Of a stretch of 64,000 nt of DNA, positions 1 to 11,561 are shown in pieces (the first letter of the stretch is position 1; each line of letters begins with the position of its first letter). Below the pieces are notes generated by a model. It saw only the letters and a list, made by a program, of their open reading frames with translations. It ran no database searches and was not told where the DNA came from. A program made the translations under genes and the position numbers. This stretch comes from Tetragonia tetragonoides. Taxonomy: Eukaryota; Streptophyta; Magnoliopsida; Caryophyllales; Aizoaceae. Location: assembly GCA_038025085.1 (NCBI GenBank), contig CM076146.1, positions 12,710,001-12,774,000 of the forward strand, in the 5' to 3' direction.

Positions 1-299
1 ACTATTTATATTATTGTAAAACGTTTCAGATTGTTTCGTCAATAGTCTAATGAAAATAACCTCTTTGTTTTTTGACATGGGTAAAATGTTGTATACATTT
101 GACGCCTTCCTTTAAACCTTTTGAGCAGTAACTACTTTGGAGGCGTTGAAGATTTATACTGTTCAATTTAGAGCTAAATTTTAAAAAATAAGAAAAGAAA
201 ATCCAATGCGGTGCACGGGGTTCCGGACTAGTGAGAATAAAGTAAAACCTCAAAATAAGACAGGTCAAACCATTTTCGTACTAGTGGTTAATGAATAAA
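1..299. other. AT-rich flank, no gene seen
   Basis: No coding frame with recognisable domains and no repeat boundary is visible. The sequence may be unannotated 5' part of the LINE that follows or its insertion flank; I could not place a target-site duplication. Confidence 0.4.
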
Positions 300-332
300 C
301 ATGAAGTTATGGGACGAAGTTTCTCTCTCTAG

Positions 333-1784
333 GTGTACGTTAAGAAAACACGCTCTACAGGCACACGATTAGTGGGACTGACTATCGTGCACCATCGGAG
401 TTCTGATGACGAGGAAGGGCCACCGGAGGGAGAAAAAGAAGGGCATAAAACTCCAGAACCAAAGAGACCATCTGGGACTCAGGCACCTGGAGGCTCGACA
501 CAGTTGGTAACGCCTGAATTGGGGATTGAACAGCCACTTGAACCACTGCAGTTTGGAAGCTGGTTACCGGGAGAACTTAGGAATATGGAGGATGGCCATG
601 TCTCTGATGACCCGTCTGAGGTAGAACTTGAGATCCCGGCAAGCGTAGCTCGGAAATTGGTGTTCTCGGATAGCTCGGCACAGCCTACTCTGGAAGGCAA
701 TGCCATTGCTACGGAAAACCCAGCTAATGTTAATTCAAATCGCGAGAATAGAGCTGCGAAAAGGGGTTTGACCCTCTCCTTCGTTCCACCAGTGCTGAAA
801 GGGGAAGTGAAGGTGGTGAAACTCAACCCATCTACGCTCAAAGAACGAGAAGAAGCCTGGAGTACTGCTTTAATTGGGTATGTTCTAGGTGAATCTCCCA
901 TTTTCAAAGATATGTTGCAATTTGTCCAAGGGGTCTGGCATTTTGTTGAACAACCTAGAGTCCATTTGCACCTTGATGGCTATTATATGTTTCGATTTAA
1001 GTCAATTGCTGATAGAGATGAAATCTTAAAATCTGGGCCATATTTCTTTAATAATAATCTGATTATGCTTAGAATTTGGGAATCTCATTATAAATTTGAC
1101 AAATTTCTCCTGCGTATAATTTCTTTGTGGGTTAAATTCCCTGGGTTGCCTATCCCCTCCTGGGAGCCTGATAACCTCAGTAGAGTGGCCAACTTTGTGG
1201 GGAAACCCATTCATACTGATGCACTCATAGGAAACCTGGAACGGATATCTTATGCTAGAATTTTAATTGAGGTTGATGTCTCACAGCCTTTGCCAACTGA
1301 CATGCCAATAGAAAAACCAGATGGCAGTATCTTTTCTCAACGCATTGACTATGATTGGAAGCCTAGATTTTGTGTTGATTGCATAAAATTTGGACACTTA
1401 GCTGGTGGATGTCATACTGCCCTGGATGCTCAAGGTGATAGGCCATTATTGAATGCTCAACGCCAGCAGAATGGTGCTCCTGCAGGGAAACATAAGGGTA
1501 AGGGGAAGTCAAGATGTGTTTGGGTTGCAAAGACCTCAAACCCAGTACCTGAAGAGGTTGAGGATCACCCTGTTACAGAGATAAATGCCACCCAAGTCCT
1601 GCACAAAGGTAAAGAAATTGTTATATTCCATGGTAGTTCCAGCAATACATGTGCTGATCAGAATGAAGATAATAATATTGTGGGGGTAAATATTTTTGAT
1701 ATTCTGGAGACTTGCTCTGATAATGTGAGAGAGCTGCAAGGGAATGGTGGCTTCTCTGATGGCCCACCCCAACAACCCCCATGA
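333..1784 (+). CDS. LINE ORF1, DUF4283 nucleic-acid-binding protein with zinc knuckle
   Basis: Open for 483 codons. A low-complexity, acidic N-terminal part (about residues 1-165) is followed by a DUF4283-type domain (about 165-330) with the phrases YYMFRFKSIADRDEIL and LWVKFPGLPIPSW. A CCHC knuckle follows near residue 349: C-x2-C-x4-H-x4-C within FCVDCIKFGHLAGGC. In plant LINEs this protein coats the RNA and acts as nucleic-acid chaperone. The frame opens with GTG at 333; the first in-frame ATG is at 585, so the true start may lie upstream or at 585. The stop TGA (1782-1784) overlaps the ORF2 ATG at 1781 as ATGA. It is the only long intact frame of this element. Confidence 0.8.
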   Translation: MYVKKTRSTGTRLVGLTIVHHRSSDDEEGPPEGEKEGHKTPEPKRPSGTQAPGGSTQLVTPELGIEQPLEPLQFGSWLPGELRNMEDGHVSDDPSEVELEIPASVARKLVFSDSSAQPTLEGNAIATENPANVNSNRENRAAKRGLTLSFVPPVLKGEVKVVKLNPSTLKEREEAWSTALIGYVLGESPIFKDMLQFVQGVWHFVEQPRVHLHLDGYYMFRFKSIADRDEILKSGPYFFNNNLIMLRIWESHYKFDKFLLRIISLWVKFPGLPIPSWEPDNLSRVANFVGKPIHTDALIGNLERISYARILIEVDVSQPLPTDMPIEKPDGSIFSQRIDYDWKPRFCVDCIKFGHLAGGCHTALDAQGDRPLLNAQRQQNGAPAGKHKGKGKSRCVWVAKTSNPVPEEVEDHPVTEINATQVLHKGKEIVIFHGSSSNTCADQNEDNNIVGVNIFDILETCSDNVRELQGNGGFSDGPPQQPP

Positions 1785-4700
1785 TAATTGTAAGCTGGAA
1801 CATTAGAGGGCTGAACAAGCCCTACAAGCAGAAAGAATTGAAGTCTTTTCTGGGTCATGTGGCAGGAGAGTGTCATTGATTTTCAGGTTCTCCATACTCA
1901 TGGACTGTTCATACACTGTCATGTTACTGATCTGCAGTCTGATTTCAAAGCAAATGTTACTTTTGTTTATGGTATGAATTCTGTTGCTCAAAGACAAGAC
2001 TTGTGGCAGCAACTCCAGAGTATTGTTGATAATACCAGTCCCTGGATGCTTGTGGGTGACTTTAACTCTGTATTATCAGTTGAGGATAGATTGAAAGGGG
2101 GTGCCTATCCATGAGAGTGAAACAAGGGATTTTCAAGGTTTTATTGATATTCTGGGTCTGCATAAAGTTAAAAGCAAAGGTCGGCATTTTTCTTGGAGCA
2201 ATAAGCAGAATGAAACAGTCATATAGATTGCGTCCTTGGAAATGGTCACTGGATGCATGATTTTGGTCATTTGGAAGCTGATTACCTTAACCCTCACATC
2301 TCTGTTCACTCTCTTATTTCTATCACCACTGACAATTATTTTATGTCCACTCCTACACCATTTAGACTACTTACCAGTCTCTTGCAGCAGAAGAACTTCA
2401 CTGAAATAGTTACTCAAGTCTGGCAGCAGGACATAGTGGGTGTAAAAATGTTCCAGGTGTGGCAGAAATTGAGGAACATTGCTACTTGCTCTAGAGGTCT
2501 TCAAAAAGATATGAATAGTGTTGAAACAAGGCTTACTACTGCTTAACAAGCTCGTGATACAGTTCAATCTGAACTGAAGCAGGATCTTCTGAATCCCCAA
2601 CTTATTGAACTTGAGAAAAAATATTGTAGAGATGTAGACACTTGGGCTACTCTGAATGAAAAGATTCTCAGGCAAAAATCTAGAGCAATGTGGATTAAAG
2701 AGGGTGACCAACACTCTAAATTCTTCCATGCTCATTTGAAGGCTAGGAGAGCTACGAATAGAATTACATCTATTTATGATGCTCAGAATAATAAATTTGT
2801 CACCCCTGATGGCATCCAAGAGGAGTTCATGCAATTCTTTATCAACCTTATGGGTACTTCAGCCTCTGAGATGCCCACAATTAACCAGAATATTACTAGA
2901 GATGGGTCTTCCCTCACTCTCTCTGAACAGCAACAGCTAGCTGCAGATGTTAGTGATTCAGAAATTAAACATGCACTTGCTAATTTTGCCTGATGACAAG
3001 GCCCCAGGTAAAGATGGCTTCCCCTCTGAATTTTTCAAAAAGTATTGATACATATTGGAAATGATGTTAGTGAGGCTATTAAACAGTTTTTTAGAACTGG
3101 TAAAATGCTGAGGGCTGTGAACTGCACTACTGTGACACTTGTTCCACAGGTGTCTAAACTTACTTTTGTGAAGGATTTCAGACCCATTGCTTGCTGTACT
3201 ACTTTGTATAAACTTATAGAAAAAATCCTCACTAATAGGCTGAAGATTGTTGTGAACTCTCTGGTTAGTCATGCTCAATCTGCTTTTATTGAGGGTAGAC
3301 ATATTTTGGATAATGTGATCTTAAGTCATGAGCTAGTGAAAGGCTACACTAGGAAAGACATATCCCTTAGGTGTATGCTCAATGTTGATCTTAGGAAAGC
3401 CTATGACTCACTTGAGTGGGGTTTTCTTAAGATGATTTTGCTTGAATTTGGTGTCCCTTTCAAGATGGTCAACTGGATTATGAGTTGTGTAACCTCTGTT
3501 AGCTACAGTCTTTTGCTAAATGGAGGACTCACACCTGTGTTTGTGGCTAGGAAAGGGCTTAGACAAGGCGACCTAATGTCTCCTTTACTCTTTGTACTAG
3601 CCATGGAGTATTTGAATAGATTTTTGAAGCAATTGAACAAGAACCATGACTTCAACCCACACCCTAGATGTGGGAAGCTTGGGATTACTCATGTGTGTTT
3701 TGTGGATGACCTCCTTCTCTTCTGCAGAGTTGACACACTATATGTGCAACTGTTATATGAAGCTTTTGAGCACTTCTCTCAGGTTTCTGGTCTGCAAGCA
3801 AACCTTTACAAGAGCTCTATTTATTCAGCTGGAATATCAAACCATGAGAGAGACCTTATTGCTCAAAAAATTGATTTTTCAGTGGGTTTTCTGCCTTTCA
3901 AGTATTTAGGAGTCGCATTGTCTTCAAAAAAGTTAACTCTGATGCAATATGAACCATTGGTGGATAAGATTGTGACCCGGATTAATTGCTGGACCTCTAA
4001 ATTCCTTTTCATATGGTGGTAGGTTGCAGCTCATCAATAGTGTGCTTTTTGGCATACAAAAATATTGGTCACAGATTTTTCTCCTCCCAAAAAAGGTGAT
4101 TAAGCTTGTAGTTGCTGCCTGTAGGACCTTCCTCTGGACAGGGCAAGCTTCTACCTCAAAAAAGGCACTTGTTGCTTGGGATAGACTGTGCTCTCCTCTC
4201 ATGAATGGCGGATTGAATATTATAAACATTGAAACCTGGAATAAAGCTGCATTATGTAAACTTCTCTGGGCAATTACAGAGAAAAAAAGATAATTTCTGG
4301 GTTAAGTGGATAAATGTCTACTACTTGAAGATAGTTTCAGTGCTCTGCACTAATATTCCAGCACAGGCGAGTTGGATTCTCAGAAAGGTTATTGGCAGTT
4401 GGAAATAGATGGGTACAGAGCAGTCTGGTCAGCACATATTGCATGATTGCACTACGTAGGGGACGTTTAGCATCAAGAAGGCATATCAAGTTCTCAGACC
4501 TGCTTCTTCTCATGTCCCTTGGAAAAGGAGGAGTCTTCTCATGTCCCTTGGAAAAGGATTATCCTCAGCCCTGGCCTGATCCCTAGACAATAGTTCATCC
4601 TCTGGGTTGCTCTACATGGCAGACTTAACACAGCTAGCAGATGCATCAAATGGGGGCTCCATGTCCCAATCACTTGCTCCCTGTGTGATTCTGGAGCTAA

Positions 4701-5052
4701 TGAGACCATTTCCCATTTATTTTTTGAATGTTCTTTCTCTAGGAACATATGGAAAGCCTTGCTGCAATGGTTTAGTGTATCAAGACAGCCCCTGCAATGG
4801 GAAGATGAAGTTCTGTGGCTGCAGAACACTGTAATGAACAGCTAGCAAGCCTCATTTCTGTGTGCTTGTGTTTTTATTTGCTGCTACTGTATACCACATT
4901 TGGGCAACAAGGAACAGGCTGCGTTTCATGCAGGAACAGCCTACTACCTCTGTTATTTTACACAATATAGCCAGGGAACTGCATATCAAGGGAGCTCAGA
5001 ACCACAAATGGACGAAGTTCTTGCTTAGACTTAATAGCTATCCTACAATGTA
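1781..5052 (+). pseudogene. LINE ORF2 remnant: truncated APE endonuclease, reverse transcriptase, zf-RVT
   Basis: ORF2 starts at ATG 1781 with VSWNIRGLNKPYKQKEL, the usual APE start, but stops near 1880. The next piece (1857-2114) holds MLVGDFNSVLSVEDRLKGG, so the middle of the endonuclease has been deleted and the frame shifted. The linker before the RT is seen at 2688-2993 (MWIKEGDQHSKFFHAHLKA). The RT lies at 3045-4022 with DFRPIACCTTLYKLIEKIL, NVDLRKAYDSLEW, GLRQGDLMSPLLFVLAMEYL and a catalytic CFVDDLLLF box (FVDD instead of FADD). A frameshift at about 4020 leads into 4024-4293, then zf-RVT-like sequence to about 5050. Multiple frameshifts and stops make it inactive. Confidence 0.85.
4506..4558. 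repeat. 29-bp tandem duplication inside LINE ORF2
   Basis: CTTCTCATGTCCCTTGGAAA begins at 4506 and again at 4535, about 24 identical bases at a 29-bp offset. The length is not a multiple of three, so it adds one frameshift to the RT/zf-RVT junction. Confidence 0.85.
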
Positions 5053-5190
5053 AAGTGCTTGTATGCTTCTAGATGATGAGGAGTCTAATTTGTACCCTTC
5101 CTAGAAGGTGCTTCATTAGACTCTACTAATAGATAGTGCATCTAGCTTTAAATTTGATAAATCTTGTATGATCTGGTTGGAAGAGTCAAA

Positions 5191-5669
5191 CCGCCAGTTG
5201 TATTGACTTGTCTAGATTCATACTATTGCTAGATGATAAAACAATATTGTCAGGAAGAACATTTGAAGGGCTTACCTCTGTTAAGCTTTCCATATATGAG
5301 ATAATGCAGTGGCAATATAATAGTAAATAAAGGAGAGGCATGTTGAGATAAACATATATGCAAAATTAAGAGGCTCATATCTAGTAAATAAATGTAGCTA
5401 AAGAGGACAAACATGGTTTAACATTAAATTTTTTTATACCAAAGTACAACAAAAGACTAGGGATTATAATTGAGACCAATAATATTTTTAGGAAAAGTTG
5501 AATGAAATGATGTAGAAAAATATTACTCCTATATGTTAATGCTATAAGAAGAGCAAAAAAAAAAAAAAAAAAAGGTTTAGGAATGGCCAATATGTTACTG
5601 TTAAGCACGTGGGAAGGTGGGATTATGGGAAAAATCTGAATGCAAGGTCAACAAAATGAAAAATTAAAT
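5191..5669. other. Intergenic AT-rich stretch with A19 run
   Basis: No coding frame with family signal. A run of 19 A at 5555-5573 is the only notable feature; it could be an old poly(A) tail but no retroelement body is recognisable just upstream. Confidence 0.4.
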
Positions 5670-5755
5670 TGTGTAGCAGGGATCGAACACGAACCTAAGA
5701 ATTTGTGCACTTATAAGAGGACAAACCACTGGGCTAGCCCTCACAGCAACTGAAC
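5670..5755 (-). repeat. tRNA-derived SINE-like pol III promoter region
   Basis: On the minus strand an A-box-like TAGCCCAGTGG (5727-5737) is followed about 40 nt later by a B-box-like TGTTCGATCCC (5678-5688). This is the internal promoter arrangement of tRNA-derived SINEs. No cloverleaf closes around it, so it is not a tRNA gene. Confidence 0.45.
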
Positions 5756-5779
5756 TTTATAAACTGTTTCCAAGATATA

Positions 5780-5999
5780 TTTGTAATTCGCTTTTTAGGA
5801 TTGGGCAACGGCTCAAGTGACTCCGACGCAGAGCCAGCAACGGATAAATGCTAATCCGACGCTAACACAACAACAAAATAAGGCTCCGTTGCTAACATAT
5901 TTCAACAACGGATGTTTCTTTGGCCCGTCGGTAGATATAACAACAGATTATATTTCCGTTGCTAAACTCCGACGCCATTTTCCCTTTTGTTTTGTAGTG
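5780..5999. mobile_element. CACTA (En/Spm-type) terminal fragment
   Basis: The segment ends TTTTGTTTTGTAGTG at 5999, the reverse complement of a CACTACAAAAC terminus. The preceding 200 bp repeat short GC-containing words in both orientations (CAACGG, CCGTTGC, CCGACGC), as in CACTA subterminal repeats. The opposite CACTA end is not visible, so this is a truncated or deleted copy. Confidence 0.5.
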
Positions 6000-6041
6000 G
6001 TATTAAATATCATATATTTATAAGTTTTATAGTTATTTAAT

Positions 6042-7500
6042 GAAAAATTTGATAAAAATAATCCAAAGTTTCATCATTCAGACAATAAATAATGTCAAGA
6101 TGGAAAATCTATGTCATTAATGCGAAATTGACACTTGTCCCACAATAATGATCAAACAGCTAACTTTGTTAGCCCACCGTTAGTTTTGTTGTTTACGGGA
6201 ATAATTTAATTTTAGTAATAAATCAACTATTGGACAAAAATGAGAAAACATTCTATCTGATTCTCTCTCCTCGTTATTCTCTCTTTCAACTGAGAGATTC
6301 TGAAATTTTTGAAGTTCTGAAAATACTGTGTAAATTTTAGAGATTAGGATGAAATTGTAGTATTTTCTCTATCATATCTCTTATATTGATTTGATTTTAG
6401 TTGTAGAAATGGAGGATTTCTCGGAATTCTAATGGGGAGGATGATGAGTTTTCGAAAGGCTTCAAATGAGTGAGTTGAAGATAAACAATCCCACGAGCAT
6501 ACACTTCAACCCACGCACCATCGTCGACTTCCACCACCGAACCACACCATCTCTCCCTCCCACCTCCTTCACCGCGACCCTCCTCCACCCGCCAGCTCAC
6601 CACGACAAGCCACCACACCCCCACCTGCTCCCCGCCTAGAAAACCCCCACCACCAAAACCCACCTCCGTCACGAAACCCCACTCGCAATCTTAATTGGTT
6701 GCAATGAATTGTATTAATTTTAGTTCAACAATTAACATTAATTTGGAAATTGAAAATTATTTGCTGCAATTTTTACTTTGGAATTTTTTGATTCTTCATA
6801 CTGGTTGTTCAATTTGTGGAAAAAAAGAAGCAAAACTAATAGAGAAAGTTTGGCCTTTAGAGCATCCACAATGGCATGCCAAAATTTGGCATGTATTTTA
6901 TAAAAAAAATCATTTTTCTCTCCTCTTTCATACTTTGTTAAAATTGGTATGAAACTCTCTAATGGACATGCCAAATTTGGCATGCCAAATAGTGTTTGAT
7001 TCCCACTTGATCAAATTGAATGTGCCCAAATATTTTACACGTGAAAATAATTTTGAAAAGTGTAAATTGGCAAGCCTTTCATCTTGCTAATTATTTGGCA
7101 AGCTTGTGTATCTCACTGTATTTGGCAAGACCAAATTATACACTCCAATGAGAAGCCTCCAAATTTGGCAAGAGGAAAATACCTCCATTGTAGTTGTTCT
7201 TAGTTGTGGCAATGGTGGAAAGTGAAAGGACGATGGCTGGAGAAGATGAAGGAAAGAGAAATGCCCACTTGAAGGGACTAGGGAGAAATCAGAGGAGAGA
7301 GGGAATTGAAATACGAGTAATATTTTCTTTTAATCTAATTACTTCCACCTCATCAAATTATTGACGAAAGTTTAACACCGTCACTCGTGGAGCAATATTG
7401 TGGGATGAGTGTGAACTTCGGATTAATGACATAGATTTTTCAATTTGGGATTATTATTGTCTGAATGATGAAACTTTGGATTATTATTATCAAATTTGTC
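6042..7500. mobile_element. Non-autonomous MULE-type element, 1,459 bp, with 9-bp TSD
   Basis: The left end GAAAAATTTGATAAAAATAA matches the reverse complement of the right end (GACAAATTTGATAATAATAA) at all but two positions. Inverted similarity continues inward for about 130 bp (6042-6170 against 7340-7500), including CCAAAGTTTCATCATTCAGA on both arms. Direct repeats TTATTTAAT flank it at 6033-6041 and 7501-7509. Long TIRs plus a 9-bp TSD are the Mutator-like signature. The interior (6240-7330) encodes no transposase. It has a GC-rich CCACC-laden block at 6490-6670 that could be captured host sequence, and a nested MITE. Confidence 0.8.
6860..7199. mobile_element. Tourist-like MITE (340 bp) nested in the MULE
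   Basis: The ends are GAGCATCCACAATGG and, on the complement, GAACAACTACAATGG (12 of 15 match), flanked by TTA at 6857-6859 and 7200-7202. A TTA target duplication is typical of PIF/Harbinger-derived Tourist MITEs. The interior repeats TTTGGCA and TGCCAAA words in both orientations and has no coding capacity. Confidence 0.65.
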
Positions 7501-7730
7501 TTATTTAATTACACTTATTCATAATCAAAGTGTTGCGTTCGTGACCGTAAAAGTCAAGTGTAAAGAAGAATTGGGACATGGGTATTAATTACTAGTCATA
7601 AAAAAGACGGAACTTTAAATATTTGTTGTTGCATTCGGTATTTTGTTACAACAGATCTCTTATGAAGCTGCCTCATCCATGAACCGTCAAAGTATCATTT
7701 TTCCGTTCTGAGCAATTTCGCCTTGTAGTT

Positions 7731-8508
<778 letters not shown>

Positions 8509-8760
8509 TAGTTGTTATTTAATATCATCCGATGGATGTTTTTTTGTTGCTGCTAATGTAGAAACACATTTTTTTCTCCTTTTTTTTTTTTTTTTTTTTT
8601 TTTTTTGGGCAACAATGAAAGCTTATATGTTCATATCCCATATAATGAAATAAAAATATGAAATTATACTGACGCTCCAACATCTATCTCCCATGCTCAA
8701 TTGCTGCATAATATCCTTAAAATGACAAAATCAGAGCAATAGCATGATACTATAGTGCCT
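8509..8760 (-). other. Downstream region of the bHLH gene, T-rich run
   Basis: Lies just past the predicted bHLH stop codon on the minus strand, so it would contain the 3' UTR. A T run of about 27 at 8579-8606 is the main feature. No coding frame. Confidence 0.4.
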
Positions 8761-8871
8761 TCACTTGGCATTTCCAGCTTCCTTATTCAGTGAAAGTCCA
8801 GGAGCTTGTAAGCTACAGTAGGAAGAACTTGCTGTTGTATGACCTACTTCAGCTGCAGATGAACCAGATGG
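8761..8871 (-). pseudogene. bHLH last exon
   Basis: The acceptor TTGCAG ends at 8872 and is followed by 36 codons beginning PSGSSAAEVGHTTASSSYCS and a TGA at 8761-8763. It is phase 0 with the preceding exon and Ser-rich, like the tail of PIF proteins. No lesion is seen here. Confidence 0.6.
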
Positions 8872-9523
8872 CTGCAACATTCAGAATGCCCCGTAAACCT
8901 TGCAATTAAAGTATGCTCATAGTTTCCAAACCAAAAAAAAAAGTATGCTCATAGTTTTTGAACAGACAACAGCATAGGCGAATTAATACCTCAAATGATT
9001 ACTTTGCATCAACCTATTCTTATCATCGACGACAAAAAACCAACGTAACATAAAAATTTGGACAAGGATAACATTTAAAGTCTTCGGTACAAAAGAAAGA
9101 GTATAAACTAAAGGTAATGTGTGCAAACTTAAAAGATAAAAAGTAAAAATTAGAAATTAAAATAGAGAACTTACAAAGAAACTCATGTCCACAGTCCACA
9201 CAAGTAGCAGTCATGCTTTCATTCCCATTGGATATGACTCATATGAGTGGTAATGAACTAATGAGGGTGAATGAAGAGTATAAACTAGTTAACTGGTTGT
9301 CAACGCTCAACGGTGATGCGCCTTGGACACTTGAAATATAATTTACATGCATGAATATGAGTCATTTCATGATAAATCCACACATGTTTCAATACCCTTC
9401 CCATAGATTTATTAGTGGCTTGAACTAAACAAGCCGTTAATCACTGTGAAAAGTTGAATAGACAACAAATTTGAGATGAACCTGGCTGAAGCTGCCCCTA
9501 GAAGCTGCTTTAGCTATACACAC

Positions 9524-9835
9524 CTCAGAGCAGGGTCCCCTTTCACCGGAACAGTTTCCTGCAGAGGGGTCAACAGCTGTAGCACACATCGGAGGGAGAT
9601 GAAAACCAGCAAGTGCAGAGGGAATAAAGGGGAGACAACCTGAAGGAAGTTGAATCAATGGTGCATATCCAGCAGTACAGGCCGCACCTAACATCCCTGT
9701 TCCGAAAGGCATCCCGACTCCCACTCCTATCCCTGGCCTTATGGGCAGAAAGGAGGATTGCTTTAGAAATTGCATGCCAGGATTCCCAGCCCATGACATA
9801 CATGGAGCTAGGCATTCACCCCCTTGGGCCGTTCT
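9524..9835 (-). pseudogene. bHLH post-HLH exon, Gly/Met/Pro-rich
   Basis: 104 codons between acceptor CATTAG (9836-9841) and donor GAG|GTGTGT (9523-9522). It includes RPGIGVGVGMPFGTGML and PSALAGFHLPPM, resembling the Gly/Met-rich segment that follows the HLH in PIFs. It is open throughout and phase 0 at both ends. Confidence 0.65.
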
Positions 9836-9922
9836 CTAATGAAACGGGACAGTGATAATAAATAAACAACTTAAAGCAAATGAGCAAAAAATAGTGGAAA
9901 GAAAAGAGTATGAATGAGTTGC

Positions 9923-9988
9923 CTCAAGTTGAAGCTTCAAGGCTTTAATATAGGCTGCAGCATCTTCAAGGATGGATGCTCTGTCCTT
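9923..9988 (-). pseudogene. bHLH helix-2 exon (66 bp) with GC splice donor
   Basis: Exactly 22 codons, starting KDRASILEDAAAYIKAL, after acceptor TTTGCAG. The usual family residues are DKASMLDEAIEYLKSL. The donor is GAG|GCAACT (9922-9921), a GC-AG type site or a decayed GT. Confidence 0.75.
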
Positions 9989-10669
9989 CTGCAAAGATTT
10001 TGGGAGCAATTTGAGAGAAGCGATAAAAATTACAAAGCCAAGGAAGGACTGTTATATAGTCTATCATACGATGACAGGAGCATACAGGCAAATATGTATA
10101 CATAGACTTAGGATAATACTAGGAATGAAGAAGCAAGATCTTCAACAAAACTAACACAGTTTTCCTGTATTATGCAGCTCAAATAGAAACTGAAGAAAAA
10201 AATGCATCTGAAAATAGAAAATTATGGTTTTTACAACACTTCCATAAGGTGGAAGCAAGTACTATTTCAGAATAGAAAAGGTGAGCAGAAGTCCATTGGC
10301 AGACCACAAAGGTCCAAGAGAATAATTTTGAATAATTAATCATCACCAAGAGTTCTATGCAGAGGGAACTCAAGTACATGACTAGTCAGAACCCTGACAC
10401 AGTGAAAGATGGACAAAGAAAACAACATGAATCTTATATAAAGACCCTTAATATGCAGTTAGGAATACAACATAAGTCAGTCTTGACATGCAGCAAGAGA
10501 AAACACTTGGACCAAAGTCGTCTATTTGTATCAAAAGTCCACAGAACTATATACGCAAGAAGATACATCAGAGTAACTTTGTTAGGCCTATATAATTATG
10601 AGCTAATATCAAAGTGACATGAAGATGCAATATTGAGATCAGTAACAGAATGCCAAAACAAGGAAGAAC

Positions 10670-10735
10670 CCTTTTACAGTGCGGCATAAGTTCCTGAAGA
10701 GCTTTAACCTTCGCGTTGATCAGATTCCTTCGTCT
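10670..10735 (-). pseudogene. bHLH helix-1/loop exon (66 bp)
   Basis: 22 codons reading RRRNLINAKVKALQELMPHC plus KR, after acceptor ATTAG and before donor GTTCTT (10669-). It joins in frame to the helix-2 exon. ALQELMPHC matches family ALQELIPNC. Confidence 0.75.
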
Positions 10736-10999
10736 CTAATCATAAAGAAGTGATTCAATACAATCATTTTAGTGCCATAATCAATTTAAAAGTATAAAGA
10801 ACATTGTATACAAAGAGCCTACACTTGCAATAAGAAAATTAAGAAAACAATGCATCAAGAAATCCTGCAGATGAATTGGTTGACTTAATCTGAGATGCTC
10901 GAGGCCATATGAGTCATTTCCATCCTTAATATATTGCTTAAGTAAAGACGGATCACGATGAAACGTAATGTGATAACTTTAAGAGTTGTGGTGTCTCAG

Positions 11000-11092
11000 C
11001 TTTTCAGATAAATTATGGACCTCAGAGTATCGGGCGCGTTTAAGCTGATCAGCCTCTTGGTCCCTCGATGAAAACTGGCCCGTAACTATCCC
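11000..11092 (-). pseudogene. bHLH basic-region exon with broken splice donor
   Basis: 31 codons beginning GIVTGQFSSRDQEADQLKRA and ending ARYSEVHNLSEK. The boundary lies exactly where group VII genes splice (SER|RRR). The bases after it are CTGAGA (10999-10994) where GTGAGA would be expected, a single G-to-C change. Read-through adds LRHHNS and a stop. Confidence 0.75.
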
Positions 11093-11161
11093 CTAACAAT
11101 AAATGAAAGAATAACAAATTAATGCAAGCATGAAAAATAAAAAAGACAAGTTTTCAACTAC

Positions 11162-11561
11162 TCTATAGAAACGGCAGAAATCTACTTCACTCTGAGTCTC
11201 TTCCTCCTCTACATGAGCTTTTCTATTCCCATGACAATCTTCTTCTTTCTTCACATCACATAAAAACTCCTCCTCAGAGGAAATGGTAGGCTGCAATGGG
11301 AGTTCTGGTAAGAGTTAAAAATCATCGAAAGAGTTCTTTTTTTCAGGCACGACTGAAGCTACAAAGCATGATGGCTGAACCCAAGAATTGGATTCATCTT
11401 CAGCACAGCCAAAAGCGTACTCTTGGTAAGCGGAATCTAAATCCATGTATCGATCTTGGTGATTCATGTTGTCAAACTAGACAGGGGACTCTCTAGCTAA
11501 GGCTGCCAAGTTCTCATAACGGTGATGAAATGTTTCACAGCCCGTTTTGCTTATAAGCATG
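11162..11561 (-). pseudogene. bHLH N-terminal exon with two in-frame stops
   Basis: Acceptor TTTCAG is followed by an ATG at 11560 and 133 codons to donor GTAGTT. A TAG falls at codon 28 and a TAA at codon 82. A second ATG at 11467 (MNHQDRYMDLDSAYQEYAF) would avoid the first stop but not the second. After the TAA the frame continues with coding-like acidic sequence (SSEEEFLCDVKKEE), suggesting nonsense mutation rather than a true end. No canonical phytochrome-binding motif is recognisable. Confidence 0.55.

Larger units (their letters stand above)
300..5190 (+). mobile_element. Decayed plant L1-type LINE (LINE-1 of this window), RNase H-less
   Basis: Order on the plus strand is ORF1 (DUF4283 plus CCHC knuckle), then ORF2 (endonuclease remnant, reverse transcriptase, zf-RVT-like C-terminus). 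This is the layout of plant L1 LINEs. After zf-RVT the frame ends near 5052 with no RNase H, unlike the LINE at 15 kb. The 3' untranslated part shares the phrase CCTAGAAGGTGC near 5100 with the LINE tail at 55 kb (CCTAGGAGGTGAGC), suggesting related families. Both outer limits are approximate because I found neither a clear poly(A) nor a TSD. Confidence 0.8.

Noticed and set aside
479..907. 142-codon minus-strand frame
   Set aside because: Antisense shadow of LINE ORF1.
5670..5755. tRNA gene
   Set aside because: A and B boxes only; no acceptor or anticodon stem can be folded.
6397..6672. Gly/Val-rich minus-strand frame of 91 codons
   Set aside because: Lies in the MULE interior, no start context or domain; composition explained by CCACC-rich DNA.
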